From Odobenus rosmarus divergens (taxonomy: Eukaryota; Chordata; Mammalia; Carnivora; Odobenidae), in assembly GCF_000321225.1 (NCBI RefSeq), contig NW_004452137.1, forward strand, positions 89,441 through 153,440: a stretch of DNA of 64,000 nucleotides. The letters are read 5' to 3'. The number at the start of each line of letters is the position of its first letter. The stretch's first letter is position 1. Made by a program: the position numbers and the translations under genes. Below are positions 48,891 through 60,215 of the stretch, one piece after another. The notes under the pieces are model-generated. The model made no database searches, was not told where the DNA came from, and worked only from the letters and a program-made list of their open reading frames with translations.

Positions 48891-49436
48891 ACCCAAAATA
48901 CAAATGGGTAGAAGGCATACACAGATAATTCCTAAGGGCAGAAATGCAAGTACTACTGAAAGTTAGGAAAATACAATCAATCTTTCCAATAATATGACTG
49001 AAAATTGTGTCCTAAAGAAGGTATCATTTTCCCCTCATGCCAGTAACATAATGACATAAAGGAGGAAGACAATTTCCAGTTCAGGTGCATGTGTTGAGAA
49101 TACCAGAATACTATACTGATAATAGAAGTATAGACTCAAATATGTCATAGGAAGGCAATTTACTAGTACCTATAAAAATTAACAGGTTAGTTCTGGAGCA
49201 AAATATTTCCGTCTCTAGGGATACATGTCACAGAAATTTTCAGGAAAATATATTTGTACCCACATATGTGGATTTCATTACTTTTAAGAGAGAAAGAAAA
49301 ACTGAAAACACCCTCAGTGTCCAACGGTAAAATATATTAAAGTATAAGCACATGGATTTTAATATGTGTAGATGTGGAAAGAGCTCTGAGACGTATAAGG
49401 CAGTTGCAGAATATAACCATAGGAGGATCATATACA

Positions 49437-49438
<2 letters not shown>

Positions 49439-49481
<43 letters not shown>

Positions 49482-49487
49482 GTATGT
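49439..49487. repeat. TA / GTAT microsatellite
   Basis: A TA run passes directly into (GTAT)n, at the 3' end of the second L1M. Confidence 0.9.
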
Positions 49488-49743
49488 TATGGGGAAAAAT
49501 AACATGCATTGGGGTAAACATGCACTCGTTTGTAAATGCAAGAAAATGTGGTAAAATGCTAACCAATGCTTCTATTAATGGTACTTTAACAGAGTAACCT
49601 GGTTTCCCCTTTTATTAGAACCTTGAATGATTGAATTTAGAGTGGTGCTATTAATTAACACTTTTGACTATATTTCCCTGATAAATTAGATCCTTTTTGT
49701 GGCTCTCAGTGTACTTACCAGAACAAAAGAGGGATTTGAACTC

Positions 49744-50071
49744 GTTCTCCTTTCCTTTTTTTAATTTTTTTTATTTATTATGTTACATTAATCACCATAC
49801 ATTACATCATTAGTTTTTGATGTAGTGTTCCATGATTCATTGTTTGTGTATAACACCCAGTGCTCCGTTCAGTACGTGCCCTCTTTAATACCCATCACCA
49901 GGCTAACCCATCCCCCCCCCCCCTCTCCTCTAGAACCCTCAGTTTGTTTCTCAGAGTCCATAGTCTCTCATGGTTCGTCTCCCCCTCCGATTTACCCCCC
50001 TTCATTTTTCCCTTCCTGCTATATTCTTCTTCTTCTTTTTTTTTTTTTACATATAATGGTTCTCCTTTCCT
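49744..50071 (-). mobile_element. Young 3'-UTR-only L1 with 13-bp TSD
   Basis: About 300 bases of antisense carnivore L1 3' UTR, the same family as at 10804 and 47050. The TSD GTTCTCCTTTCCT is perfect at 49744-49756 and 50059-50071. It carries no coding sequence; ORFs within it are chance. Confidence 0.95.
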
Positions 50072-50314
50072 AATGAATTTATTTGAAGGCCAAATACGGT
50101 GATAGGATTAAAAGATGATTGTAAATAATAAAAAAGAAAACGCTATTCCTAATTTTACTTAATGGAAAATAGTAAGTGGCAAAAAATTTCAATACCAAAA
50201 ACACATATATATTGGTGCAAGAAGAAGTCATAGATAATACATTCTGCAATGGCACAGTGAACATTTAACTGTTACAAACTCCTAGTCAAGTCACTGTGTT
50301 CTTCCAGAGTGCTG

Positions 50315-50520
50315 GCCAAGACACCGGACTCTGAAGGCTGACTGATCTACCATGTCCTTAATAGAAATCTGTTCTGGGAAGTTACCCTCCCTGTAGCTCA
50401 ATTTCTTCAGCTGTAATATGGGATTAAGACCAGTGCTTATCTGACAGTTGTTCTGCAGATTAAATGAATAAATATATATAACACCATCTTGCATGTAATA
50501 CATTGTCAAGGCATGTTATC
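50315..50520 (+). mobile_element. MIR SINE relic
   Basis: Sense MIR: CCGGACTCTGAAGGCTGACT, TCAGCTGTAATATGGGATTA, AGATTAAATGAATAAATATA. Confidence 0.8.
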
Positions 50521-51023
50521 TAACATTGTTATTTATTCTGGTCACTTGAGATAATTTTGGAGGTGTGTTTATTGTCACAAACATTCAGGAGAAACAAATT
50601 GGGATAGAAACTAATGCTGAATAATTAGAAATAGATGACCATAGGCCTTGCCACTCATTATTTGACTTTGCTGGTGAGACCGAGAGGAAATGGTGGGGCA
50701 CGCTATTCATCAGTGAAAATCTCCAGGCCAGGGAGAAATACTAAGGTTCTTAACAGGGGAGCATTCCAATTTCCTTCAAACAAGAATATAAACAGTGCTA
50801 GAAAACAACAGTTAAGAAATGGGGCGAGGCGGGGGGAAGCAAAGAATTGTATTAGAAACCTATTGTAGATGGCATGCATTTAGTAATCACCACTATGGTC
50901 ATTGGTAGACCCAGTTCCTTTATAATTCTGTAGAAAGAATGAAAATTCATCAAATTTCTCAGTAACAGAATTTTTTAAATATTTTACAAATTAATTACAT
51001 ACTATGGGTTCAAAACTCTACAT
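50521..51023. other. Intronic DNA, nothing recognised
   Basis: Unique sequence. The 77-codon ORF at 50635-50868 has no recognisable domain. Confidence 0.5.
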
Positions 51024-51222
51024 AAGTTGCTCCTTTATTTTATTTTATTTTATTTATTTGAGAGAGTGAGCAGGAGCAGGGGCAGAGTTAGAACGAGAAG
51101 CAGACTCCCCACTGAGCAGGGAGCCCAACATGGGGCTCAATCCCAGGACCCCGAGATCATACCCTGAGCCGAAGACAGACGCTTAACCGACTGAGCCACC
51201 CAGGAGCCCCAAGTTGCTCCTT
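51024..51222 (-). mobile_element. Can-SINE with 12-bp TSD
   Basis: Reverse SINEC ending CCACCCAGGAGCCCC. The TSD AAGTTGCTCCTT is perfect at 51024-51035 and 51211-51222. It lies 1.7 kb upstream of the first LUZP2 exon seen. Confidence 0.96.
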
Positions 51223-51539
51223 ATGTATTAAATATTGCATTTTATAGATTTAAAAAACTAAAAAGTTAGAGCCATTTTCTTACACGTTTAAAATTGAACT
51301 TGTCAACCTACTGTTCTTCCCATGACTTCTCTCTCAGTAAAGGGCTGTGTCCAACAGTTGCCTCAGCCAGAAACATGGCAACATTAATAACCAGCACACT
51401 GACACTCTTTCCCCATAACAGACAGACAAAAGACATTTGAATGAATGTTATGTATTATTGATTCAATTTTGCATGTTTTGCTGAAATCAGTCCAAGCTTC
51501 ACTGTCTCTGCAGTTTGTAATCTAATTTAGGCCATCACA

Positions 51540-52050
51540 ACCTTTTCCCTGATTGTTGCCATGGTAACTTCCTTACCAGCCTCCCCTTCTCCAAGTCCAC
51601 CCCCCGTCCCCCACCCTCTAGTTCACTCTCCAGTTTTTAGCCAGGGAAATCTTTACAAAACATAAATCCAACCATGTCACTCCCTGTTTGGTTAACCTAT
51701 TTTCAAAACAATTGCCAAAACTCCCCTGTCACTTAAGTGTCTTGCATCGTTTGCTCATGTTGTCCGTACCCTCATTTTAGCAGTAAATCCTGACCACCCC
51801 CTCCCATTGGGACTCCAATCTTTTGATATACAGTCACATTTAAAAAATTCAGTGAGCTCATTTTCATTAGTATTTACACGTGCCTTCCCCTTTCATATAG
51901 CTAATTTCTACTTCTCTTTCCAAGAGTACCTTATATTTTATATTACTTTTTCCGGGAAGTCTTCCATACATGGAGCAACTCTCCTGTGTACTCCAGTTGA
52001 TCATTTTAACCTCCCCCTATCAGTTGTCCTGACAACCATCATTTTCCTTG
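51540..52050 (-). mobile_element. L2 LINE 3' fragment
   Basis: Antisense L2 order: CTTACCAGCCTCCCCTTCTCC, ATAAATCCAACCATGTCACTCC and TTCCGGGAAGTCTTCC blocks, among the better-preserved L2 copies here. Confidence 0.75.
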
Positions 52051-52063
52051 TCTACATTTTCCC

Positions 52064-52065
<2 letters not shown>

Positions 52066-52109
<44 letters not shown>
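52066..52109. repeat. CA dinucleotide microsatellite
   Basis: About 22 uninterrupted AC units, the longest CA repeat in the window. Confidence 0.97.
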
Positions 52110-52112
<3 letters not shown>

Positions 52113-52184
52113 CTTGCCATAACATACCTAAATATACACAAACACATCCTATTTGCTCATACATTACTTGAATAGGATCTTAGG

Positions 52185-52300
52185 GTAGTAACTTGATCCC
52201 TCTGAGCTCAATTCTTTCATGTTTACAAAATGAGAATTACAATACCGGTCTTACAAAGACCATATGAGAAAAGTAAGAGAAAAATATGTATAGATGTTAT
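52185..52300 (+). mobile_element. MIR SINE relic
   Basis: Sense MIR: CCCTCTGAGCTCAATTCTTT, ACAAAATGAGAATTACAATA blocks. Confidence 0.7.
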
Positions 52301-52936
52301 GACGTTAAATAAGTCTTTCCTTCATGAAAATTGTTAAGTCTGTTCAAATTTTACTCTAATTACTATATTTATTTACTGATTTCATAGATACTTTGTTTCT
52401 TCCATTACCTCTTTAATAGCAATAGAAATTCTTAGACATGTTGGGGAAGGGTTGTCTTTTCTATGGACTTCCTTATCTACCTACCAGAGATGAAGCAAGA
52501 CCCCTACGTTCTGCCCTGGCTGTACCCCCAAGTATATCTCCCCAGTGTCAGAACCTATGTATTTGAAATACTTTGGTTCAAGTCGTATCTTCTGCTATAA
52601 AATGTCAAAGACCTTAGGAAAAAGAATGATGATGTCATGGAAAATATCTGTTTTCCAAGAGGTACCTGATAAACTATCTTAAGCCTGTCAAGATAGTATT
52701 GTTCTGGAAATTCTCTGTAGCCTAGAGAGCCCTCAATTAAAAAATGAAACCTTTGTTATAAGACTGGTTTTCAGTTTTCTCCTTTTAGGTGAAAGAGGAA
52801 AAACAAAACATCCTAGTAATTAAGGTTTCAGTTAATCTAGATTTTGCTTGAAATGCAAGGGCCCGTGATAGTATTTAAAGAGGCTGAAGCCCAGTGGAAG
52901 CTTTTGAGGGGCTCTCATGCGATTTTTTTCTGTGTT
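52301..52936. other. Intron end before first LUZP2 exon seen
   Basis: Unique sequence with no named repeat. It includes the acceptor region with a T-rich tract (52923-52936). Confidence 0.6.
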
Positions 52937-52938
52937 AG

Positions 52939-53056
52939 ACAGGACTATGAAGAGCTAGAAAAGCAGCTGAAAGAAGTCTTTAGGGAACGAAGCAAGATCC
53001 TCCATCAGCTGACAAAGACATCAAGAGAACTTGGTGGAATTAAAGTCAACTTTCAG
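52939..53056 (+). CDS. LUZP2: LUZP2 coding exon (probably exon 2)
   Basis: This internal exon encodes 39 codons, from QDYEELEKQL to GGIKVNFQ, after one leading base that completes an arginine codon. It lies between an AG acceptor (52937-52938, preceded by a T-rich tract) and a CAG|GTGAGA donor (53057). It enters in phase 2 and leaves in phase 0, matching the next exon. The peptide is rich in E, K, L and Q with leucine-type heptads, so it should form a coiled coil. I recognise it from memory as LUZP2 directly after the signal peptide, about residues 22-60 of a protein of roughly 346 residues. LUZP2 is a leucine-zipper protein expressed mainly in brain and spinal cord; its molecular role is poorly known. 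The frame also stays open upstream to an ATG at 52844, but the acceptor and the known protein favour splicing. Another coiled-coil gene is possible but unlikely. Confidence 0.88.
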
Positions 53057-53858
53057 GTGAGATGAAAACTAATTTTCCTGGCAGCAAAGGCTGAGGAGTC
53101 ACTCGGTTTATCTCAGTGGATTAACATTAAAGACTCCTGCATTTTTTACCAGTTTTGAATATGTTTCTGGGTTTGACCAGGGGATTTATTTATTATCATA
53201 TGAGCTTTGAAAAGAAATGTCATTTGAAATGCAGTCTGGGAATCTGTGGTTTGCAAATTCAGAAAGGAGAAAATTATGTGCTTGGCAAGGCCATCAGTCT
53301 CTCATAGCTTCTAAGATCAATTTGACCCCTGTGTTTTTTATATTATAAAATGATGAAAACTTATTATGACCAAGAGTTGAATGAATATAGGAATGATCTC
53401 TAGAAGAGAATCTTAAACTCCACAAAGGAGAATTCTCAAGATTCTTTAATAATCCTCATTACTAAAATGAGAAAATGTCTTAGAAAGGCAAGAGTCATCT
53501 CTGAAAATGTATTAATACTCAGTGAAATCTCCATCAAAAGCCAAAGACAAGATCTATATCTGATAAGAAAAGTTTTCTGAAATATCGGATATTTTGATAT
53601 TTGATTGAACACTGAATTTTTTGAGGACATAATTTTAATTTTCATAATCTATCTGTGAGAAAGATACTATTAATGTGTCTTTTTTTCTTGTTATAAATGA
53701 GGGATTATGCTTAGAAAAGATGTTATTTTTGAAGGTCACAAGGGAAGCCAGAGTTTAAATACAGGAGACCTGGCTTCAGAGCCTGTGTATTAGTTACTGC
53801 ACGAAACCATGTCTCTGAACCATGTGGAGTCAGTGTTGTCCTTAGCTTTCTGTTTCTT

Positions 53859-53887
53859 GATGATGATGATGATGATGGTGATGATGG
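53859..53887. repeat. GAT-rich microsatellite
   Basis: GAT units with one GGT interruption. Confidence 0.9.
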
Positions 53888-53924
53888 TATCCATAGCCAC
53901 AGCAGCTTACTGAACATGGTCAAG

Positions 53925-54090
53925 GTCTTGCGTTAGGTATTCTTTGTACAATCTTTATTTTTTACATGAAAACTATGCTGTGGTTATTAGTAGTTTCATC
54001 TTGTCGGTGAGAAAACAAGACTTAGAGAAAGATTAAGAAACTATAGAGGACACAGAGAGAGTTAGGTGGTAGAGCAGGTATAGGGGCCAA
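53925..54090 (-). mobile_element. MIR SINE relic
   Basis: Antisense MIR-like: TTTCATCTTGTCGGTGAGAA, ACTTAGAGAAAGATTAAG, TTAGGTGGTAGAGCAGG. Confidence 0.6.
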
Positions 54091-54609
54091 GTGCCCCAGC
54101 TCTTGTTCTAGAAGTTATGTTACAACTTGAACATAAAAATAAGAGCAGAAAAACCACCCCATAGAACCATTAGAACACAGAGACAGGTAGCAGGGTAAGG
54201 AAGGACAGTGCTACTATGGAAGAATATACAGAACATTAGGGAAGCCCTAACTTGGATGAAAGGGGGACTAAGTGAATTTTTGGAGGAAGCTGATACCAGA
54301 GTGCACCTTATCATTAAGTAGGAATTTGCCAGCTATCTGAGGCTGCAAAGAATGTTCAGTACACTTGCACCTTCTCAGGGGGATGGAACACCTGGCACTT
54401 TGAAACTATTTCATGCATATGGTGAGATGCCCATGTGTGACCAGGACACTCATTGTCTCTATACAGGTAGCCTAAGTTAAGACACCCAATCACAGTCTGG
54501 AAAATTGCTTGATAACAATGTATAATTTCATAGAATCGTGTTTCTTAAAAGGGTAGCAATTGTACTACCGAATGTAGTTGCAGTTTTTAAAATGCCTTTC
54601 TTTTTCCAT

Positions 54610-54780
54610 TTCCTGTCAGCCAGTGTGCAAGATATTTTTCATTTTTGATCTCATTAAATCCTCTTAGCAACCTCTTCACAAAATTTTACTCATAAAATGA
54701 GGAAACAAGACTCAAATAGGCCAAGGAAGTGCCCAGTCATTCATCTAATAAATACTGATTCTAGGTTTTAAACTCATAGT
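54610..54780 (-). mobile_element. MIR SINE relic
   Basis: Antisense MIR: TCTCATTAAATCCTCTTAGC, TAAAATGAGGAAACAAGACT. Confidence 0.7.
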
Positions 54781-55380
54781 GAATACAACATAGCCCATTC
54801 TACATTTTTCCCCCAGTGGGACTTCATGAAGACAGGCGCTTTGAGAGTCTTGTTACAGTCTTCTCTGTAACCATAGCCCCTGGATGGGACAGTAATGGAT
54901 GGTAACGCAGGTCAGCCAAGAAGCATTATGTTGATTAATTAGTAGGTGTCTCAACCTTTAGCATCCTTAAAGGAACCAAGAATAATTTCCAAGTATACCT
55001 CACTTCCCTGGACATTCCTGGGTAAATAATAAGGACACTTCGGCTCTTCTACGGATATATACCTTGCTGATTCCTGTCTGTATCTACCCTTTCTGTTTCT
55101 GCATCTCATGTTCTTTTCCATTTGTTTGTTTTTTGATTTTAAATTCCTTGAAAACAGTCATCTGCTTGATCCTGGTTTCCTTCAGAATGCCCAGAATATA
55201 GTATATGGTCAATAAATGAGTAAGCATATTATATTGCACTTTTCATCAAGTGTTTTTCCACATCTGTTTTGTCCTCTGAGTTTTCCAGTAACTGTCTAAA
55301 GTAGACACTTCAAAAATCTCATCCGTGTTTTTCACCTAAGGAAGTCAAAGGGCAGATTTTGTGACCTGCTCCAGGCTGTA
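54781..55380. other. Intronic DNA, nothing firm
   Basis: The motif CAGAATGCCCAGAATATAGT...CAATAAATGAG near 55183-55223 may be a MIR or L2 tail. The rest shows nothing. Confidence 0.45.
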
Positions 55381-55462
55381 GATGTGGGGCTTGATCCCAG
55401 AACCCTGGGATCATGACCTTCGCCGAAGGCAGACACTTAACCAACTGAGCCACCCAGGCGCC
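55381..55462 (-). mobile_element. Truncated Can-SINE head
   Basis: Only the tRNA-like head and adjoining part of a reverse SINEC remain (GGGGCTTGATCCCAG to CCACCCAGGCGCC). The CT tract and poly(A) tail are absent, and no TSD is evident. Confidence 0.9.
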
Positions 55463-56469
55463 CAGAAAGAAGTTTCTCTTATGCAGCCCATCACTTCCCA
55501 ATGAGACTGCTGATTTTGCTATATGAAAATTGCCTGATTTTAGCATTAGACTATAAAATTTGTGAAGGCAGACACTGTGCCTCTGCACAGGACTTTGCAT
55601 AATTCATGATAGATATTTGTTAAATAGATATTAAGTAAACAAAGTATTTGTCATTCCTAAGATTGTCAATTTTCTGCCTGCCACCACTGCTCTTCCCGCA
55701 AACACTATCACCACTCCTCAGTTTCAGCTTCTAATAGGTTACCCTGGTAAATAGTTTATTGAGTATAAATAAGAAAGTTCTTAGGGAAGACTTAATGGGA
55801 CAGATTCTGTAATGAGAATAGCTCAGTGGGCTTTTCTGCTTGAAGTCATGGTCTGTGGATGTTGAATTTGCCAGAGTAAATAAACACTAATGACTGAGGT
55901 GGTACTTTTATTTTTTATCCCCCTTAATACCCTATCTTGTCAGAGCAGTTACAATTTTACATAGCCCTAGTTTTTCTGTGTATTCTGCTACATTACTCAT
56001 TAATAATAGACAAGACCAAACAGGTACATGCTTTTGGGCTGCTTTGATCTTGAATTATGTTATTACTTAGCTGATTCAGAGAGGTCTTTTATGTCCGTTT
56101 GAATTTGTAGAAACTATGCCAGAGCTGTTTTGACATGCCTGCAGGGAACACAACGAAACTTCAACTGGAGAGCAGAAGATGTGTTTTATACTGACTTGTA
56201 AAGAGACCTAGATATTGGAGAGCATTTTCCCCTCCATCGAACGTCTAAAGGCTGAGACTCGGCTTATTCCCTTTCACCACTGGGTAGCACCTGTGCTTGG
56301 TGTCATAAATTCCTGTGTGCATCCTTAGAGCCATGAGGATCACTGTGGCCTCATTTGCACATTCTTGTTTCAGGGCCTAAGAGCAGTCACACCTAAGCCA
56401 TAGAGACAAAAGTAAAGTGAGCCTCAATTTATCACTTGAATAAGATTTTCTTTTCCCACTTTTCTTATC
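55463..56469. other. Intronic DNA, nothing recognised
   Basis: Unique sequence up to the acceptor of the second LUZP2 exon seen. Confidence 0.5.
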
Positions 56470-56471
56470 AG

Positions 56472-56542
56472 TCTTTGAAAAATGATGAGAAATCTCCCAA
56501 AACTGATGTTGAGAAGCTTCTGGAAATAGGTCAGAGACAAAG
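56472..56542 (+). CDS. LUZP2: LUZP2 coding exon (probably exon 3)
   Basis: This 71-base exon encodes 23 codons, SLKNDEKSPK to EIGQRQ, plus two bases (AG) of a split arginine codon. The acceptor is a pyrimidine-rich tract ending in TTATCAG (56465-56471) and the donor is AAG|GTAAGA at 56543. It enters in phase 0, continuing from the exon 3.4 kb upstream, and leaves in phase 2, as the next exon requires. The peptide is charged and helical, with a short KSPKTD break that may interrupt the coiled coil. It fits LUZP2 at about residues 61-83. The exon is too short to show as a long ORF; the call rests on splice sites, phase and protein recognition together. Skipping it alone would shift the frame, whereas skipping it with the 82-base exon downstream (153 bases in total) would not. 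Confidence 0.88.
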
Positions 56543-56669
56543 GTAAGACTGCGCTTTCTTTTCATTTTCTCGGTTCTTTTTTTCCCCAGAGTGTCAAACT
56601 CCATTCAGAAATTTCACAAAAATCAGGTCATTCTAAATGCATTAATTCACTTATCTTCTTACATACACT

Positions 56670-56790
56670 TGAAGGCATCAGAATCTTATGGAAATGCAGG
56701 TTTGTATACAGTAAATCTATGGTGGGCCTGGAAATTGTGCATTTCTAACAAGTTCTCTAGTAATCGTAATGCTATGCTGCTTTGTCTGCA
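56670..56790 (+). mobile_element. MER5A hAT-Charlie relic
   Basis: GGCATCAGAATCTTATGGAA, TGTGCATTTCTAACAAGTTC and AATCGTAATGCTATGCTGC follow the MER5A order. Confidence 0.75.
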
Positions 56791-57144
56791 GATCACGGAG
56801 TGTTTACGGATCTGTAGTATTTTCCCCTATTAATCCTAGGAAGACGGACCTGAGAAGTCTGCCCATCAATAGACAGATGCGATAACACTAATCTCAGTGG
56901 GCCATGTGTAATAGTATCAAAACTTGATCGTGGTGGTAATGGTGGGGGTGGTGGCGAACGGGGTAATCTTACTAACAATATAAGTAGAATTAGTGTAATC
57001 TTATTAGTGTTGGATTGTGTTTTTTTGAAGACAGTGTATTGTGCGAAAGGTTTCTATGCAGTATAAAAAGCTGTATGATTTGAAATTGCCTCTCAAAGGA
57101 AAAAAAAAGCTATTTTAAGGTAGAAACAAGCTAGCATTTTTTAT

Positions 57145-57340
57145 ACACTTATTAGAGGCTCTGTCCGATGCTTTATATCTATTTTCCCATTTGACCCTCA
57201 CAGTTACCTTTAAAGTAGATATAATTATCACTATTTAATAGATAGGAAGTTGTTGTTCAGAGGGCTTAAATGAGTTGTTGAGAGTTGTGTACCTGGAATT
57301 TGCTCTGCGGTGTCTTACCCAATAGCCACACCCATTCACG
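57145..57340 (-). mobile_element. MIR SINE relic
   Basis: Antisense MIR: CACTTATTAGAGGCTCTGT, CCATTTGACCCTCACAGTTA, TAGATAGGAAGTTGTTGTTC. Confidence 0.8.
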
Positions 57341-58506
57341 TTAGTTCACTGATGACAAAGCATTAAGCTGCTAGAAAGCTTAAGCACACTACGCTGTGTA
57401 GTCCCTTCTTGCCGACTTGTATCTTCGCCACTGTCCTCGCCTTTTGACCCAGAAACCTATCATTGACGTGTGTTCGGATCAACCTGATGACACGTTAAAA
57501 ATATCAAATTGAGTGTCCTGTATTGACTCTTTTTATTATTTAAATGAAATTATTATTTCTTGAACATGAAATTCTCTTCAAAGTTCAGTATTAAAGAGCT
57601 TGCATAAAATATTGTCCAAGCATCTTCCCCAAAACAGATCATTTTAAGTGATTTTATTGGTTTGAAATAAACCACCTCTTAAAGCACCTATGCTCAATGT
57701 TACACAAGTATCCCTGGTTCATTGAATTAGTGTCGAAGAATTATAAACCGCATTTCAGATAGAAATAACTAGTCAAAATGAACCAAGAGACACTGAAAAT
57801 GATGACTTTTTGTAGAGCATTCCATGGCAGGAGAGGATAATAAAATCAGAATGGAAGTGTCTTCTGCGTGACGGATGCGCAGCTCCACTGAGCAGGTTGC
57901 CGTGACCGAGGAAGACGGAGTGAGTTAGGGCTGATCAACAAATGAAGCTGTATGCGTGTATGACCAGAACCAGAGATAAAAACTTCTAAATCTTGGGCCA
58001 GAATGGACTTCAGCCAGTAGCAGTAGAGAACCCATTTTAGGTAGTTCTGTAAGAGCATGACATAAAGTATTTTAGGAGGATTACTCTGCAAACATTGTTC
58101 AGTGTAGAGGGAAAGAGACACAGACCAGGTTGAGGAAAGCTGGCTTGGAGGACAGGACAGGGTGATCTCAGCAGTGAGAAGCATGGTGTGAAAGAGGAAT
58201 CAAGTCTGTCTTCATTGCTGTGGAGACGCAGCTGAGGAGACAGGCTTGTGCATGATGTGGATAAGGAAAAACCTATGCCTTTAGTTTGCTATTATCATCC
58301 TAAAATCTGTTTAGCTGTTTCTACATGACACACAAAATATCCAGAGAAACCAGAAAAAAAAAAAAACATGTTTAGGATTATTAAGAATTTCAGATTATCA
58401 TCTACACATTTGGTATGGTATACAAACTACCAGATGTTGGGCCAAGTCTTTCAATGAAAGGACGGAATGGAGCAGATATTTTGATACCATGATTTTAATG
58501 TTTTAT
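57341..58506. other. Unique intronic DNA
   Basis: No named repeat. The 112-codon minus-strand ORF at 57846-58184 has no recognisable domain. Confidence 0.5.
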
Positions 58507-58757
58507 CCAGAATTTGAAAACTTGTTTATTTTTTTTTTTTTTTTTTTAAAGTTTTTATTTATTTAAATGACAGAGAGAGAGACAACGAGAGAGGGAACAC
58601 AAGCAGGGGGAGTGGGAGAGGGAGAAGCAGGCTTCCCGCTGAGTGGGGAGCCCAATATGGGGCTCGATCCCAGGACCCTGGGATCATGAACTGAGCCGAA
58701 GGCAGACGCTTAACAACTGAGCCACCCAGGCACCCCCAGAATTTGAAAATTTGTTTA
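58507..58757 (-). mobile_element. Can-SINE with 22-bp TSD
   Basis: Reverse SINEC with a 22-base T tract. The TSD at 58507-58528 and 58736-58757 differs at one position (AAAACTTG against AAAATTTG). Confidence 0.97.
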
Positions 58758-60040
58758 AAATGTGTAACTTGTATAATGCACACAAAGTCAAAATAGAAAA
58801 TTCAGTAAATTCTAATAATAGGTAATTTCTCAAAAGGATATGACACTTGATATATTAATTTTTGTTGAGTACTTAGAGATATATAAAAATCATGGTTACC
58901 TGAAGGTGAAGCAGGCTGTGTATCTCATTTTGAAAAGAAGAGATACTCATAAACCATAACAGAAAAAGAATATTATTTTGTAAGATAAAAAAAAATTGAC
59001 TAATTGCAAATTTAGAAGTATTATCTGAGTCTGAAACAGTGCACTGTGTTGTAGATGCCATTTGGCTGTACATCCCGCTCTTAATAACCCCTCGTCCTCT
59101 GGGATGCTTGCCACCTGACACTTACTTGTAGGAGTGGTCTCAAGAAGTCATGCTAATTTTATATGACTCCAAGATCACTCAACAGTTAATAGGCTCAGAG
59201 GTGATCACCAAGACAAAACCAAATCAATTAGAATTTCCCTCTTGGAATTGTAACCAAGAGACATCTAATCAGTCTCCCTGTGTAGCTGGAACCAGACTGT
59301 AAGTAAGTAAACTCAGAGGTTATGGGTTGGCCATATACAACCATGCAGAGAGAGCAAAGAATGCCTTTCTGTTGAGACTGAGAAAGGAATGTGTGTGCAT
59401 ATTTTTGTGTGCACACGTGGGTGGGAGAGAGCGAGCAAGCACGAAATGTTGTGTTGACTCTTGAGTGTTACATTTTCAGAAATATTTTGACAGCCTAGAT
59501 AATATTCATAGCAGAGGACCAAATCTAAACCATACCATATGAGGAGTAAGAGTGTGTACCCACAAAATGGAGACTTGGGGGATAAGAGGGTAACCTAAAG
59601 TAACTGAAAACTTAGAAAAAAGTGATAAGACATTTTATTCACTATGGTGGTTGGTGGGTGGAGATTCCTAGAAGGGAGTTTTAGACTCTGTACCAAAGGA
59701 TTGTAAAATATCATGTTCTCTGAAAACAAAAAGAATGTGCGGCATAGTGGCAAGTCGTCCATCTGAGATGTTTTTACAATACAAGTTGGTAACCACTTGA
59801 AAAAAATGCCTTCCTGTAGTGTGATTTGGGTGAGTGTGTTTTTTATAACTTGATATGAAGGTGTATGAAGCAGCTGCCCTTTCAAATTCCTTGTAATGAA
59901 ATTCTGTGCAGAAATGTGCTCAACACCCTGAGCCAGCCTATCATAGGTGTCAGTGGGCCCGCCAGTTCTTTAGAATTGAAGACTCATCTCAGTATCCCAA
60001 ATAGGACCCTAGAGTAGTAGCGATAGTTGGGGTAACTCCC
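58758..60040. other. Unique intronic DNA
   Basis: No named repeat or coding sequence was recognised. Confidence 0.5.
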
Positions 60041-60215
60041 TGTTGGTGGAGGGGGCCCATGAGCGACTCAGGAGTCCTCTCTCATAGGAGTATAACTTAG
60101 CAAGACTGTTGGTAGAGGGGGCCCATGAGCAAGTTCATAGGAGTATAACTTAGCAAGACTGTTGGTAGAGGGGGCCCATGAGCAAGTTCATAGGAGTATA
60201 ACTTAGCAAGACTGT
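60041..60215. repeat. 53-bp minisatellite
   Basis: A unit starting TCATAGGAGTATAACTTAG occurs at 60082, 60135 and 60188, so the period is 53 bases. The first two units are identical and the third is cut off after about 28 bases. A diverged partial unit (TGTTGGTGGAGGGGGCCCAT) precedes them at 60041. Confidence 0.97.

Larger units (their letters stand above)
46345..49600 (+). mobile_element. Second decayed L1M copy, sense, with nested insertions
   Basis: ORF2-like sequence resumes with GGTCTTAGCCAGTATAATTA (near 46480), runs through a young L1 (47033-47845) and an MLT1 LTR (48342-48890), and ends in an L1M-type 3' UTR with a TA/GTAT microsatellite (49439-49487). The pieces line up in element order, which supports one original insertion. 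Confidence 0.65.
1..52938 (+). other. LUZP2: 3' part of a large LUZP2 5' intron
   Basis: No LUZP2 coding sequence was found upstream of 52939. The first exon here enters in phase 2 and begins just after where the signal peptide should end, so the signal-peptide exon must be more than 52.9 kb upstream. Human LUZP2 is known to span hundreds of kilobases with very long 5' introns, which agrees. Everything in this interval is read as intronic: repeats listed separately and AT-rich unique DNA. That no other gene lies inside is an inference from the lack of convincing coding sequence. Confidence 0.75.
53057..56471 (+). other. LUZP2: LUZP2 intron between first and second exon seen
   Basis: This is a 3415-base GT-AG intron in phase 0. 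It holds a GAT-rich microsatellite, two MIR relics and a truncated SINE, all listed separately. The rest is AT-rich DNA in which I see nothing further. Confidence 0.85.

Noticed and set aside
51807..52175. 122-codon ORF
   Set aside because: It sits in an L2 relic and reads through a CA repeat (a run of HT residues).
60082..60215. Spaced direct repeats as a CRISPR array
   Set aside because: Units are contiguous with no variable spacers, and the DNA is mammalian; it is a minisatellite.
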